Below, piece by piece: positions 48,401 to 60,833 of a stretch of DNA of 64,000 nt. This DNA comes from Garcia nutans (taxonomy: Eukaryota > Streptophyta > Magnoliopsida > Malpighiales > Euphorbiaceae), in contig CANTUV010000007.1 of the NCBI GenBank assembly GCA_947685225.1, forward strand, positions 11,118,501 through 11,182,500. Direction: 5' to 3'. The notes under the pieces were generated by a model. It ran no database searches and was not told the DNA's origin. It saw only the letters and a program-made list of their open reading frames with translations. The stretch's first letter is position 1. Each line of letters starts with the position of its first letter. The position numbers and the translations under genes were made by a program.

Positions 48401-48621
48401 GAGGTCTGGTGGATCCCAAACCCTATCTTGGATGCTCGTTTATTGAACTCCGACTGAATCGCCACAGCAGATCGCGTGGCATCGGGATTCGAACTGATGC
48501 TATTACTGCTGGATGCAGCTGCATTGTTAGACGACGAAAATGACTTCTTTAGCCTCTCCGCTATACTCAAAAACTCTTGCGTCCGATCCCGAAACGACGA
48601 TTTCCCCGGCACAACCGACAT
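45407..48621 (-). CDS. SYP31/SYP32: Qa-SNARE syntaxin of the SYP3 (Sed5) group, intact, five exons
   Basis: This is a cis-Golgi target SNARE driving vesicle fusion in ER-Golgi and intra-Golgi traffic. Exons on the minus strand: 48621-48375, 47001-46751, 46646-46471, 46169-45969 and 45566-45407 (247, 251, 176, 201, 160 bases). They sum to 345 codons (344 residues), all GT-AG, frame kept. The N-terminal FRDRTQEF matches the DRTxEF peptide by which Sed5 proteins bind the SM protein Sly1. Exon 2 (TMEIQELTAVIKQDITALNAA) begins the Habc helices. Exon 4 opens with a Gln/His-rich hinge and enters the SNARE motif (VESTIHELSNIFTQLATMV), with the zero-layer Gln in SQQGE and continuation RIDENMDETLSNVEGAQ. 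A C-terminal anchor (about 323-344) ends at the stop. Length agrees with the family. SYP31 versus SYP32 was not decided. Confidence 0.93.
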
Positions 48622-49005
48622 ATCAACCCAATTTAAAAATTAAAAAAAAAAAGAATTAAGAGAGCCAAACTGTAGTAGAAAATTGTTCACTTCCTATATG
48701 GAAGCAATTGTAGGTAGACAAAGCCGTGCAATTGAGATCATGGCAGAGATCCGGAAACCCTAAATTAAATACTGGTTCGATGCGTGTTTGGCTGATAAAA
48801 TGGTGGCGTTTTGATGAATGAATGAGAAAAGGAGACAGAATCGTAATTAGGGATTTGAATTTCAGGTAAAAAAAATGAATGAGCACAGATCTAGATCTAC
48901 CCCATGAAAATTTTTCTCTTCTGTTCTCTCCAACTCTTTTCGGTTAAGATTTGTTCTTCTCTGTAACTAAAACGCACCGTTGTGACTGACTTCTCTTTAT
49001 CTCAC

Positions 49006-49013
49006 TATTTATA
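49006..49013 (-). promoter_or_regulatory. Putative TATA box of the SYP3 gene
   Basis: The minus strand reads CTTATAAATAG, a good plant TATA match, about 385 bases upstream of the ATG at 48621. It would predict a 5'UTR of roughly 350 bases. Transcription start is inferred only. Confidence 0.5.
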
Positions 49014-49019
49014 AGGTAC

Positions 49020-49848
49020 CCGTCCCCCAACGGAGGACTGTTTGCGCGCAAATTGAATCGCGCCGTTTTGGTTTTTCTTTTCGGCTCTTTTTTACTTTGA
49101 TTTGGACACCGATCTCGACCGGTCCGGGTTCGAAAATAACAAAAACTAGCACTTAAAATAAATAGCAAAAATAAGTAAAAAAGAAAAAGAAAAATTACGC
49201 CACTAGCTAATTTTTTAATATTTTATTAAAATTATTTTAGTTATTTTATAAAAATATATAATAATCAGATAAAAAATTATAAAAATTATCATATTATATA
49301 ATAAACTTATAATAAATTATATGAAAATAAAAAACTTGTAAATTAATCATAAAATTTAATATTTTTAAAAATATTTTAAAATTTTGATAAATTTTATAAT
49401 TTTTTTTTTATTTTTTTGACAATTTCGTAAAAAATCATCTTTTTCTTTGAATTTTAAAATGTTCACCTTTAATAGCAATAAGTAATATATTAAAAATATA
49501 ATTTATATACAACTCTATATTTACATTAGATGTATATATTGATACATTTTCAATTAAATTTAAAATAAATGTCTTAATTTTTTTAAAAAAATTAAATATT
49601 TAAAAAATTGATTTATCATGTAAATTTTTTAGTGAATATTATTTCAATGAGATTACAAAATAAAAAAATTCAATATATTGATAATGTTTATTAAGAAAAA
49701 AGTTTGTTGTATAGTTGGTTATATTTATAATTATGTATTATAAAATATACTCTATCACTATTAAGATCATAATTGTAAAGAATTTAAAAATGGTTGCATC
49801 ATTAAAAAATAAAAAGTTAATATTATTTTATTTATTTATTATTAGTGA
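49020..49848. other. AT-rich intergenic DNA
   Basis: Upstream of the SYP3 promoter; apart from a GC-rich stretch near 49020-49130 it is featureless. Confidence 0.4.
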
Positions 49849-50358
49849 TAGTACCCCTTTCTCTCGAGCTCAGACGATGAGCTCTATACTTAAGCCCTGT
49901 ATATTGTCATACATCATTCTAATATTATGATTCAATAAATATACTTCACCCGAGTTCAATCGAGGTCTTGAGCATGACATAACTGAATCTTGATATAAAT
50001 ATTAAAAGACTAAAGGGGACTACTGATGTTACCCTTTTATTTACTAAGCTCTTCCACCGAGCTCTATATTCTGTCATCATTATGGTTGGGCTCTCAGCAG
50101 TATGGTAGACCTCAATTCTGAGCACAGTCCCATTGAACTCTTTATGTCCGGCAAATATTTCACCGACATATCTTCAAATTACGCTGATACAGGCCTGACT
50201 TTATCTCCCTACATCAACTATAAATAGGGGGATCACCCCATAAATAAAATAATCATCTCTTTCTCTCTACCGATTTCTGATTTAAGCATCAGAACATTCT
50301 TTCAAAAAGCTCGGTCTCTTCTCTTTTTGTTTTACAGGTAAGAGAGTTACAACAGCAA
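49849..50358 (+). mobile_element. LTR-like promoter fragment
   Basis: This block is less AT-rich than its surroundings and looks like U3/R of an LTR: a TATA box (CTATAAATAGGGGG, about 50218-50231) downstream of repeated GAGCTCTATA motifs (49892 and 50072), followed by a pyrimidine-rich leader (TCTTTCTCTCTACCG). The two GAGCTCTATA segments look like an internal imperfect duplication of about 180 bases. No LTR partner, primer site or coding region was found, so it may be a solo LTR remnant. Confidence 0.35.
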
Positions 50359-52810
50359 TAATGTCAAATACCGAATTTGAACTATAGAAGCTAGGACTAC
50401 TCTTGGAGATTAGCCCGTCATTATAAAATTATGAGATTTGCAAGAATTCAATTATTGTCAACTGGCTCTTGAAAATCACTCATCTTTAGTTATTTTAGGT
50501 CTTCGTAGTGTTAATGAGGATTACTCTCCTCTTAGTGTCCCGTCCCTTACAGTCATTTCATCTTTCTCAGGTCAATTACAATATATTTTTTATGTTATTA
50601 TTAGGTGAAGCCATTTGTTGCGAAAAAATAATATTATTAATAATATTATTATGTGTTTGTATGAATGATGAGAAAAATAAAAAATATTAAATATTAAATA
50701 TGGCAATAATTTATAAAGTATATACAAAATATTTTTATATATAAAATATATAGTAAAATATAAAATATTTATTTACATTAAAATATACAAAATATAATAA
50801 CATATTTATACACAAAGTTTATGTATTGTTAAGATATAAAATCAACAAAAAGTAAACTACAACATCATTTCTGTTTAATTATTTATATTTACAGCAAAAC
50901 AAAATAGTTATAAGTTTAACAAAAGAATAAACTATAGCACCATTTATATATTGATGCTAGGCAAAATATTTTTTCTTTTATACAATCAAAATGTTTCTTT
51001 CCTCGTTGCTTTAGTTGTTCATTATATTAAAATACAGAAAAAAAAATTAAGCAACTAATGACTTTTAACAAATTTATAGAGCGAAAAGATTAAAGGAGTA
51101 CTAAAAAGTAAAAATATCATAATCAAATACTGAATAATTATTAGAAATTACCAAAATAAAAATATATTCAACACATACTAATAATATATTTGACATCTAT
51201 TAAAAATATACCATATTATTATAAATTTTTAGTATATGCATAATACTTTTGTAATTTTTTTGTTATATAATATTTTTTTATTTTTAGTTGTATATATATT
51301 GTTGACATGGACTTTTATTAATTTTTAGGAATTTATAAAAATAATATAAAAATAAAAAATTACAAAAATATTGTATATATACCAAAACATTTATAAAAAT
51401 ATGGTATATTTTTTGTATATGTTGAATATGTTTTTGATAAATCACAAAAATATAAAAGAAAATTTTAAAAAAATATTTTTGTGAATTGAAAAAATAAAAT
51501 TTTGAAGAAAATATAGTATTTTTTTAATATGTTTGTATATTTGTTTTATTTTATAAACTTGCTATTTATTTTTGAGATAAAAAATATGAGGTATATATGT
51601 ATTTCTGACTTTAAATATTGGGGGTTATATTTGTATTTTTCACCACATGATAATTGAAATTTAATTTTTTTAGATAATCAAATTTAAATAATATATAGAA
51701 TTTAACTTTTAATTTTGAGTTTTTATTATATTTATATAAAAATTTATTGATTTGACAATTACAATTAATGAATGAGTGAGATTTATGATATAAAGAAGTC
51801 ACTAGAATAGTTTATAGCCATTTTTTTTATACGGTGAAATTTTTCTTGAGAGCATGGGTAAAGTAGAAAATCTACTAATCATTAAATGTGGCTGTTTGAG
51901 TATAGTTTTTTTATTTCTATTTTTTCATACAAATAAATAATATTAATGTGAATTAATAATTAATAAAATTATTATAAAAACCAATTATTAAATTTATTCT
52001 ATTAATTTAGCATTTAATTACTTAAATTATTATTTAATATTCAATTGAGTAGAAATTAATTAAATTAAATAAAAAATAACATTTAGCCTTGAAGCAACTA
52101 AAAATAATAAAAAAAATGAAAATATAGGTTAAAAAAGGAGAAGTAAAATAAAACAAAGAAATAAATATAAAAAAAAGATAAAATTAAAAATTTACTATTT
52201 ATTTGTGTGAATGTTTTAGTATATTACTAATAAAAAATTGAAACTTAAAATTCATGTTATTTATCAATTAAATTTTAATTTTTAAAAACTTCATCTTATA
52301 GAACATAATTTTATATATTAAGCATTAAGAATAAAAAATTAACATTGAATGAATCATAACATTTATTTCCAAATAAATTGAAATTATTGGTGAGTTCAAA
52401 TATAAAATTTTACTTAAAAAGTGAATAAAATATTATTAAAAATATAATTAAATAATATAAAAATTTTAAATTTAAGTATAATTAATAACATAATTATTTT
52501 AAATTATTTTTAAAATAATTAAATTTATATTATCAATTTAAAAATTAAAATAAAATAACAAAAAAATGAAAATTTATTGTCCTAGAAAATATAATTCATA
52601 AATTTTTTTAAAAGAAAATAAAAATAAAAATATTTGAGAAATAAAATTACAAAAGAAAAGCAGAATCATAAAAGAAGAAAATAACCTTTGGTTTTTTTGG
52701 GAGTTCGTTGTACACTGTTGAGGCTGTTTTAGTGTGTGTGTGTGTGTGTAATTAGAATAAGGTTATTCATGCTGAGATGATAGCCTCTTGTTGCATTATT
52801 GTCACCCGCA
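50359..52810. other. AT-rich intergenic DNA
   Basis: No gene or transposon domain was found in 2.4 kb. A short (TG)n microsatellite lies at 52732-52748. Confidence 0.45.
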
Positions 52811-55800
52811 CTTTTTTTTTAAACTCAAAGAAGACATACATTACTTTAAATCCAAAGAAAGTACGTCATCAATGAAATCTGGTGAAGAACCCACCCAAAT
52901 ACCAGGCTCAGCTAAAGAACCAGAAACTCATGCTAATCTTTGAGCAACTTGGTTCGCAGAGCACTTAACAAAGTTAACTTTGGTCTCTCCTATAATAGAA
53001 ATGAGAGATTTACAATCAACAATAACTAAACCAAATTCAGTATTATCCACACTAAAAGAAGACAAAGCTTGTACTACTTGCAGACAATCCAATTCAAATA
53101 TCATATGATGCCACACTCTCTCTCTATTTAACCCAGCTCAATGCCTCCCAGTAACTTATTGCCTCTGCTGCCTTCGAAGGAGGAGAACCATCATAGATTG
53201 TTGAAGAAGCAAACAAAAATTGGCCATCTACATCTTTGCCTACAAACCCCATACTATACTTGTGCTCTTGAGGAAAAAGTGAAGCATCAACATTGCATTT
53301 GCACCATTCCTGCTGTGGTTTAAACCAATTGATAACTGGAATTGACTATCGACCATGTCCATGATCCAGTTGAACTTGTACACGAGTCCATTGTTGCAAT
53401 TGTACATATGCCAAGCAAAAAATCCTTTAGGCCGACATAGATTTCTGCTTCCAAACAACCCGGTTACTCCCATACCATAGAGCCCTTAAAGCCATAGCAA
53501 CCACACATCTGCTATCCACATCAATAGCACTCCAAAGGTCACACAACCACTGTAAAACCGACTCAACCTCACCAACACTTATCTCTAGTTGAGAGTGATG
53601 CCAGGCTTCCAATGCCAAAGGACATGATAATAATAAATGAACTACAGTTTCAACATTTGAGCTACATAAAGGGCAAAGACCATTTACCTCCACATGTCGA
53701 AGTAGCAGTTTATCCTTTGTTGGAAGACACCCAGCACATACCCACCACAAGAAAAGTTTGACCTTTGAAGGAATACGCAAACTCCATACCGATTTCCAAA
53801 AGGAACATGAAGACTGATCCTGTATAGAAACTCCTTGCATTAGTCTCCAATAGCAACTGCGAACGGAGAAAACTCCTTTTTTATCCCATCTCCATACTTA
53901 ACTATCAAGAACATCATTGAAGCTTATCGGAATGATAAGAATTAATGAGACATCTCTAGGATTAAACAAGTCCTTCACCAATTCAACATCCCAGCTCCTT
54001 GCATGAGGGAGCAATAAACTCTGACTAGTAATGTGTTGAAGTGTTGAAGGTAATATCGAGGAAACATATAGATTATCATCATCAGGGAGCCATGGATCAT
54101 CTATCACTCGGACCTCAGAACCAAACTCAATTCTCCTTATACATCCCTCTTTAAGGATACCCTGTGCAGCTAGTATACTTTGCCAGCCAAAACTTGGATT
54201 AGACCCAACCATAGCCTCAAAGAAAGAAGTGTTAAGGACATATTTAGCCTTAAAAATCTAACCAAACAAAGAATTAGGCCTAGTTATTAGTCTCCAACCT
54301 TGTCGTCTTAGTAGTGCAATATTGAACTTGAGAATTTTACGAAAGCCCAAACCACCATTAACCTTCCGCTGACACAATTTACTCAAACGTAACCAACGGA
54401 TCCCACTACGTAGCTAATTTATTCTCCACCAATAAGCATTAAACATATTCTCCAGCTCCTGACATCGCCCATTTGCAAAAGATAAACACTCATCAAATAC
54501 GATGGTATTGCTTGTAAAATAGCCTTCACCAGAACTACCTTGCCGACTTTAGATAAATTAGGATTTGACCAGCTTGTAATTCTCAACCAAACCCGTTGTT
54601 TTATAAATTCAAATACCTCTCTTTTATTACAAACAACAATTACAGGGAGACCTAAATATTTTCCAAGAGAAGAAGAAGCTAAAATATTCAAAATAGCACA
54701 GACTGTTGCTTGATCATCCCTGGTAGTATTGCAACTTAAAAAATTTTCAGACTTTTGATAATTGATTATCTGACCCGATGCCTTCTCATACAAAGAAAGT
54801 TGAATAGATGCTGCTTCCTGACTTGTTGCTATAAAGAACAAGTAGTTGTTGTCAGCAAAAAAAAGTGAGATATAGTTGGAGCTCCTCTTGCAATTTTGCA
54901 TCCATGAATCTAACCCATAGCTTCATATTCTTCAACAGACTCGAAAGTCCTTCAGCAAAAAAGAGGAAAAGATACGGCAACAGAGAATCGCCTTGGCGCA
55001 AGCCCCTTTTTGGATGAACAGGTCCTAGCTCCAAACCATTCACTTTGACAGTAAAATTGACCGATGAAACACACATCATTATAAGGCTTATCCATCAATG
55101 ATCAAACCTTATCTTGGACAACATCCGTTCTAAGAAAACCCACTCCACCGATCATATGCTTTACTCATATCATGTTTTAAAGTCGTCCAACCCAATTTTT
55201 CTTTAGTTTTACGTCGTAGAAAAAGAAGATTTTCCATAGCCACAAGAGCATTGTATGTGTTTAGGCGTCCAGTAATGAACGCACTTTGAGATTCTGATAT
55301 TAACTCAGGCATAATTACCTTTAATCTGTTGGCTAATACCTTAGATACGATTTTGTATATCACATTGCAACGGGCTATAGGCCTCAAATCAGTGATTTTA
55401 TTTGGATTATCCTCCATAGGAATTAACACCAGGATAGTGAAATTCCATTCAGTAGGCAATGAACTCGATCTTAGAACCTGCAGACATTCTCTAGTAATAT
55501 CTTGTCCTAACACATGCCAAAAGGATTGATAGAACCCTGGATTCATCCCATCCTGCCAAAGAGATTTATCTTTATGCATTGAGAACACAACAACCCTGAC
55601 TTCTTCAGCAGTAAATTCAGCCTCCATAATACTTTGATGTACATCAGTGACACGTCTCTCAACACGATGGAGCACAAAATCAAACTCGCTACCCTGAGAT
55701 TCAAAGAGAATTTCATAATAACCAACAATTAGATCCTCCAGACCAATATTCCATGTATACCAATTACCCAAATCATCCTGAAGACCAGAATCATATTTCG

Positions 55801-55930
55801 CTTATGTCTAGCGAATACTGAATTATGGCGGCAAAAAGTTTCTTGTTGCTGCAGAAATCCAAATAATGACTTTGGACATCATTATATCTTTGCACCGAAT
55901 ATTGATCAACTTTTCCTCTCAACAAGCGTA
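52811..55930 (-). mobile_element. LINE B: 5'-truncated L1-type retrotransposon
   Basis: This is a minus-strand LINE covering most of ORF2: reverse transcriptase (55771-55130: LRPIARCNVIYKIVSKVLAN, SESQSAFITGR, DMSKAYDR; then GLRQGDSLLPYLFLF near 54990), thumb region (GKYLGLPV, SWSNPNLSKVGKVVLVKA), zf-RVT (CPLCSSNVETVVHLLLSC, about 53640) and RNase H (about 53300-52928). The catalytic FADD box reads FADNN, and several frameshifts and stops divide the frame, so it is dead. In RNase H the first Asp (CNVDASLF), a Glu (AAEAISYWEAL) and the second Asp (FELDCLQ) remain. An A-rich tail (T run at 52811-52820 on the plus strand) marks the 3' end. The 5' end near 55930 is where similarity fades. No target duplication was found. 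Confidence 0.85.
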
Positions 55931-57297
55931 ACTGCAATTTATAATTTTGATATTATATAATAATTCAATTAAATAAAATTTATTTTAATTTTTTTAATAT
56001 ATCGTATTTTTATATTACGAATATTGATACTTATTTAATAGTGTACGAAATTTATATTTATACAAGAATTATTAAAAGTTTTAAAAGAATAAATTTATTA
56101 CTTTGAAGGTATAAATTGTATCATATAATCTTTTTATTTTTGTTTATATAATATAAATTAATAAAATAAATGATTATTTTATTAATAATATTATAAAAAT
56201 ATGATAACTTAATATATACTAAATATTTAGTATAATATATAAGTAATGTAAATAATTTAACAACTTAGTAAATTATAATAAAATATAAAACTATAATAAT
56301 ACTATATTTTGTTTTTGTTAATATAAATATAATCAAATTATTCATCCTTCATAAAAATATTAATTTTAATATTTCTAATCTAAAAAATAAAGAAGAAAAA
56401 TGAAAACTAAAACAAACGTGTTGAACTTATTAAATTGGATTCAATTATACTTGAGCTTAAACTCGAGATATATAATATATAAATTTGAATTGATATAAAC
56501 TTGAGTTTGACTGTAATTTTATATTGAGTCGAACTGAGTTTTAAAGGTTAGCTCCCCTTAATTAGATTATAACCTTATCCAAATCCAATGATAAATGCTA
56601 TTGGTTTTTTTTTATTTTCAAAAAGATCTCTATATTTCACGATGAGCATGAAATTTTCATCCAATATAAAAATTAAAATTTGGCTATTGCAATAATTTAA
56701 TAATACTAAAATTAGTAACTTTTTTGTTTAGTAATACTGTAAAATTAGTAATTTTTTTAGTAATACTGGTTAAATTTTATTTTATATATCAATAATTATA
56801 GATAGTCATATAAAATAATTTTTTAACTTGAAATATATTTTTTGTAATTGATTAAAACTTGAAATTCTATTATAGTAATATCAAGTTTATAACAAATAAG
56901 GATTGAGTTAATTACATTTATGTATAACTAGAAAAGTTACTGTAATTAAAAAATTAAACTATAGATTATTGTTTTTATCAAGATAAGAAAATAAATAATA
57001 ATTTATTTTTAATTTATATTTAATTAATTTATAATTTTTTTTTAGAGTCTTTAATCAATAAACCATAATTAAACTACTAGTGAAGTAATTATATTGCAAA
57101 AGCTTCATATTTTAAGATATATATAATCGAGTTTACGGTTTAGGTGGCAGTTTTCAAAATAATTGAATATTGATCAATTTTAATTTTTTTGATATTTATT
57201 TTTGAGTTCGCTCCTGTTTTATTTGGTAAAACTTTTAAGTGATAAAAGAAAGAAATTTAAAAAAAAAGAAAAAGAAAAAGAAAAAAATCCACAGTAT
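55931..57297. other. AT-rich intergenic DNA
   Basis: No supported feature. A CTTGAGCTTAAACTCGAG-like stretch near 56450-56470 resembles a common plant dispersed repeat but could not be bounded. Confidence 0.4.
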
Positions 57298-57313
57298 AGG
57301 ACGCAAAATTTTT
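57298..57313. repeat. LINE C target-site duplication, 3' copy
   Basis: AGGACGCAAAATTTTT, identical to 58571-58586. Confidence 0.85.
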
Positions 57314-58570
57314 TCTTTTTTCTTTCCAAGGAGGGATAGAGCCCATAAACAAACTATCTAGACAAATGAATGCCCATAACATCAGCACAAAGCAAATAAT
57401 TCAAATAAACAGGAGGACTCGACAACATCTTCAAATCGAAATTATCGAAATAGGCTCTATTCGCTAATAGATCAGCAACTCCATTAGCTTCTCTATACAC
57501 TTTCTTGATGACAACTTCCCAATCTCTTGCTATTAACTGTTGACAATTCTTCACCAAACCTGCTACCCGAAAAGCACCTGCTCCTTTACCCATAATCATG
57601 TCAACAGCTACTTGAGAATCTACTTGGAAAACAACTCTTCTCCAACCCCTTTCCCAAGCAATATGCATGGCATGAAACAGACCCCATAATTCAGCTTCCA
57701 ATGGACCACACATCCCTAAAGCCTTCTGAAAACCTAATAACCAGCTACCATTTTCGTCTCTAAAACACCCACCACAAGCTGCATCACCAAAACCACTCCT
57801 AGCACTACCATCTGAATTTCCCACCACCCATCCTGCATCCGGAGGTGACCAACTAACCAACACAGTATCACCCCTATTTTTCTGCTGCAAAACCTGTCCC
57901 ATACGTCTCCAAGCTTCAAGAAGCTGCTTCGCCTGCTATAACACAAAAGGCTTGGTAATTTTCTGAATACTATCCTCCACTCGAAACACCAAATCATTTC
58001 TATACTTCCAAATCCACCATAAACTCGTTGCAAAAACAACATCCCATCTCATACCTTCAACATAGAAATCTGCTTGCAAATTTATCAATAACCAATCAAT
58101 AATAGCACCTGCTTCAAAAAAGCTCAAACGTAGCTGCCCTGGTAAAAGAGAAACCCAAAAATCATGAACTTCAGAACAATCCCTCAAAGCATGCAACAAT
58201 ATTTCACTACCTGACTTACAACGTGGACAAGTATCATCATGGGTAAAAGAGCGTCTCTTCCTTTCAGCATTCACCATTACCTTCCCATGGGCTACCTCCC
58301 ATAAAAAATTCCTCATACGCTGTGTTCCACGGACTTTTCAAATTAAAGACCATATTTTATTTCGATCAAAATCAGGTTCAGCCAACTCAAACCCAGTCTT
58401 GACTGAATAAATCCCAGAAGAACTAAATTTCCAAGCAAACCCATCCTTATCCTCCAAACAGTTGGACAAATTAATCGGACTAATAACCGATAAAATATCA
58501 TGAGGCAAAACCCGAAAGAGAGCCCTCCAATCCCAGCCACTATCCATAACCCAAAAATGTCGTACTGCAG
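57314..58570 (-). mobile_element. LINE C: 5'-truncated L1 insertion with target-site duplication
   Basis: A 1.26-kb minus-strand insertion, flanked by the 16-bp duplication AGGACGCAAAATTTTT (57298-57313 and 58571-58586), with a GAAAGAAAAAAG tail at its 3' end. It carries zf-RVT (CPRCKSGSEILLHALRDC, about 58220) and RNase H (57354-57902). The RNase H frame is intact and keeps all four acids: Asp in NSDGSAR, Glu in EAELWGL, Asp in QVDSQVA and Asp in ANGVADLL. There are only two stops in the visible ORF2 3' part (about 58336 and 57936), so it is the youngest-looking LINE of the window. The insert begins inside the ORF, just before AVRHFWVMDSGW, so codons beyond 58571 belong to the host. Confidence 0.9.
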
Positions 58571-58586
58571 AGGACGCAAAATTTTT
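58571..58586. repeat. LINE C target-site duplication, 5' copy
   Basis: AGGACGCAAAATTTTT, identical to 57298-57313. Confidence 0.85.
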
Positions 58587-59091
58587 AATAGTCAATCCTT
58601 GTACGAACGAGTAGCAAATAGAGCCGTTTGACCAAACTTTCACTTCTAATTAGCCATTTTGCAAGTGACAAAATCAAAACATATAACCCAATCAACTTTT
58701 CATACCATCGCAAGATTTTTGTCTAAACTAGTGTGTATCCATATTTCATTTCATATATACGTATAATTTTAAAAAATGACCTTTTTCAAATTAGATTTTT
58801 ATAAAAATTTTTTTTCCAAATGAAAAGAGATTTATATCTAAATTGCTCGAGTACATGAACTATATGTAGAAAAAAATAAATTATCTATCAGCCTTGAAAA
58901 ATCTACCTATATATCCAATTGCTGCAATGAACATGGAAAAGAAAATTAACTAAAAAATGAAAAGAAGAATAAGTGCAAAAAATTGAGTAGACTAAACATT
59001 TCTTACAGGAAATACAGTAACTTGGTGTAAAACTAAAATACAACCTACCCTTGATATGCCCTTGAAACTCTCTACACTTGTTAATCGAAAC
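58587..59091. other. 3' flank of the GH17 gene
   Basis: Presumably contains the 3'UTR and terminator of the GH17 gene next to 59092; nothing else is recognisable. Confidence 0.4.
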
Positions 59092-60833
59092 TCACAGCAA
59101 AACCAAAAACACTAAACACGCCCAAACAATTATTAGTAAAACATCTAAAACTCTCCCATGAAGTCCCAATGAATGACCAAAAGCAATCATAACAGGGAAC
59201 TCACAATCCCCATCTGAAGGATCCTTGTTTGTAATTACAGCCAAACCTGAGAAATCACAGTTCCAATCTTTCTGGTTATTCACCTGATAATACATGTTAA
59301 AGGCATAAGAAGCATTCCCTTCAACACTTAGATTATTACAAGAAGATCCGTAACCCAAAGCAGTACAATCTGATACACTGCAAGCATAATTGATACTTTC
59401 AGGCAATTCTTCTAAATCAATTGCATCTGGGTTTAAAACACACCACCTTCTAAGCATGTATTTCACTCCTTCCACTGGAATCAGACCTTTATCTTTTTTC
59501 AATCCTGATAAGTCCAACTCATATTTTGGCTTCCCATCATACTCGAATAGCCCCCAGTGTCTCTCAAAACTCCCTGGAGCAATACTTTTAGCATTCTCAT
59601 CAATTAGACTAAACAGATAAACATCTATCTTACCCTGTCTTGCTGGTGTTCCTTTTCCACTCAAAACATGTTGAATTAGGCCTTGGTTGAATCTTTTGGC
59701 CATTCTGATATTAGCATTTTTATCACCATCTGTTGGCCAACCAACTTCTCCAACCACAATCTTCATATCAGGATATCCAGCCTTGTTCAATGCCCATACA
59801 AGAGTGTCAAAATTTGCATCAAACACGTTAGTATAAACTAAGTTACCATCTTTAATCGGATTGTTTGCTCCATCAAAGAATGCAAAGTCAACTGGGAAGT
59901 TTTCATCACTGTAGAGACTCAAGAAAGGGTAGATGTTGACGGTGAAAGGAGCATCATTTGAATGGAGAAACTGGATGATTTCGAGTGTCGGATCACGAAC
60001 TTCAGGACGAAAATCACCAGCAGATGGAGCTTGATTAGGATCTGGGGAGTAGTAGACATCAGCATTGAAGGGTACTGTGACTTTAACCTTAGAACCAATC
60101 TTAGCATGATTAAGGGCTTGCTGGATATTTCTTAGAGCTGGTAAAGTGTCTTGCAGATAGCTGCCATTATACGTCTGAAGAAAGGGTTCGTTGCCTACAG
60201 CAACATACCTGCGACATCAATTTCCAAGAAAGAAAGAAATAGAAGTTTAATTTACAACTTGTTCATAGGAATTGGATTGAACCAAGTCGAAATTTTAATT
60301 GACCGCAGCTAAAAATGAAAGAAATTAAATTATTAACAATGTTGATCAGATTTCAAAAAAAAAATTCTAATTCTTTCATGGACAAGAAGAACAAGATTTG
60401 GAGAAACAGAAACCTAAAGGATATTATTAAAAAGAAATTCGATAGAACGGTTCCACAAAACAACAAAAAAGTTACTCAACTTGATATTGACTCCGCCAGT
60501 ATATAGCCAACTGGTGACATTGGCATCAACCCAGTTAGCAGCAGAGGCGGGATTTTGACTTATCTCCTGCAACATGTAATTGGGAATTGCTAACATAACC
60601 TCAATGTCAGTGCCAATAAGAGCAGCCATTATCCTCTCATCAGCCTCAAAAAGCTTCAATCTCTGAAACCCATTTTCTCTCATCATATGAATAACCTTTT
60701 CTGGCTGGATTAAGTGGGTTGTCATCGTACCCCAATTAATCCCGATACTAGTGACTCTAGAAGCCATAGTCGCACTGGTAAAAAGAACAATCACCATCAA
60801 GACATAAGTAATATATACTTCTTGTTTTGCCAT
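59092..60833 (-). CDS. GH17 glucan endo-1,3-beta-glucosidase with X8 domain and GPI signal, intact, two exons
   Basis: The enzyme hydrolyses beta-1,3-glucan (callose) in the cell wall; GPI-anchored members act at the plasma membrane, some at plasmodesmata. Exons 60833-60481 and 60208-59092 (353 and 1117 bases) give 489 residues with a GT-AG intron and no stop. Residues 1-25 form a signal peptide (YVLMVIVLFTSATMAS). The GH17 barrel starts at SIGINWGTM. The proton-donor Glu is in YVAVGNEPF (about residue 125), and the nucleophile Glu in VVGEVGWPTDGD (about residue 272). The X8/CBM43 carbohydrate-binding domain runs from RRWCVLNP (Cys 374) to about 455 and has six cysteines. The last 25 residues are hydrophobic after a small-residue stretch, as for a GPI signal. 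It resembles the glucanase 5/6/8 type. The start is the first ATG before the signal peptide. Catalytic residues are intact, so it is probably active. Confidence 0.93.

Noticed and set aside
57354..57902. 182-codon RNase H frame as an independent host gene
   Set aside because: It sits inside a LINE bounded by a 16-bp target duplication and follows zf-RVT on the same strand.
58587..58643. Start of the 101-codon frame 58643-58338 as part of the LINE
   Set aside because: The target duplication at 58571-58586 shows the LINE begins at 58570; the first codons are host sequence read through.
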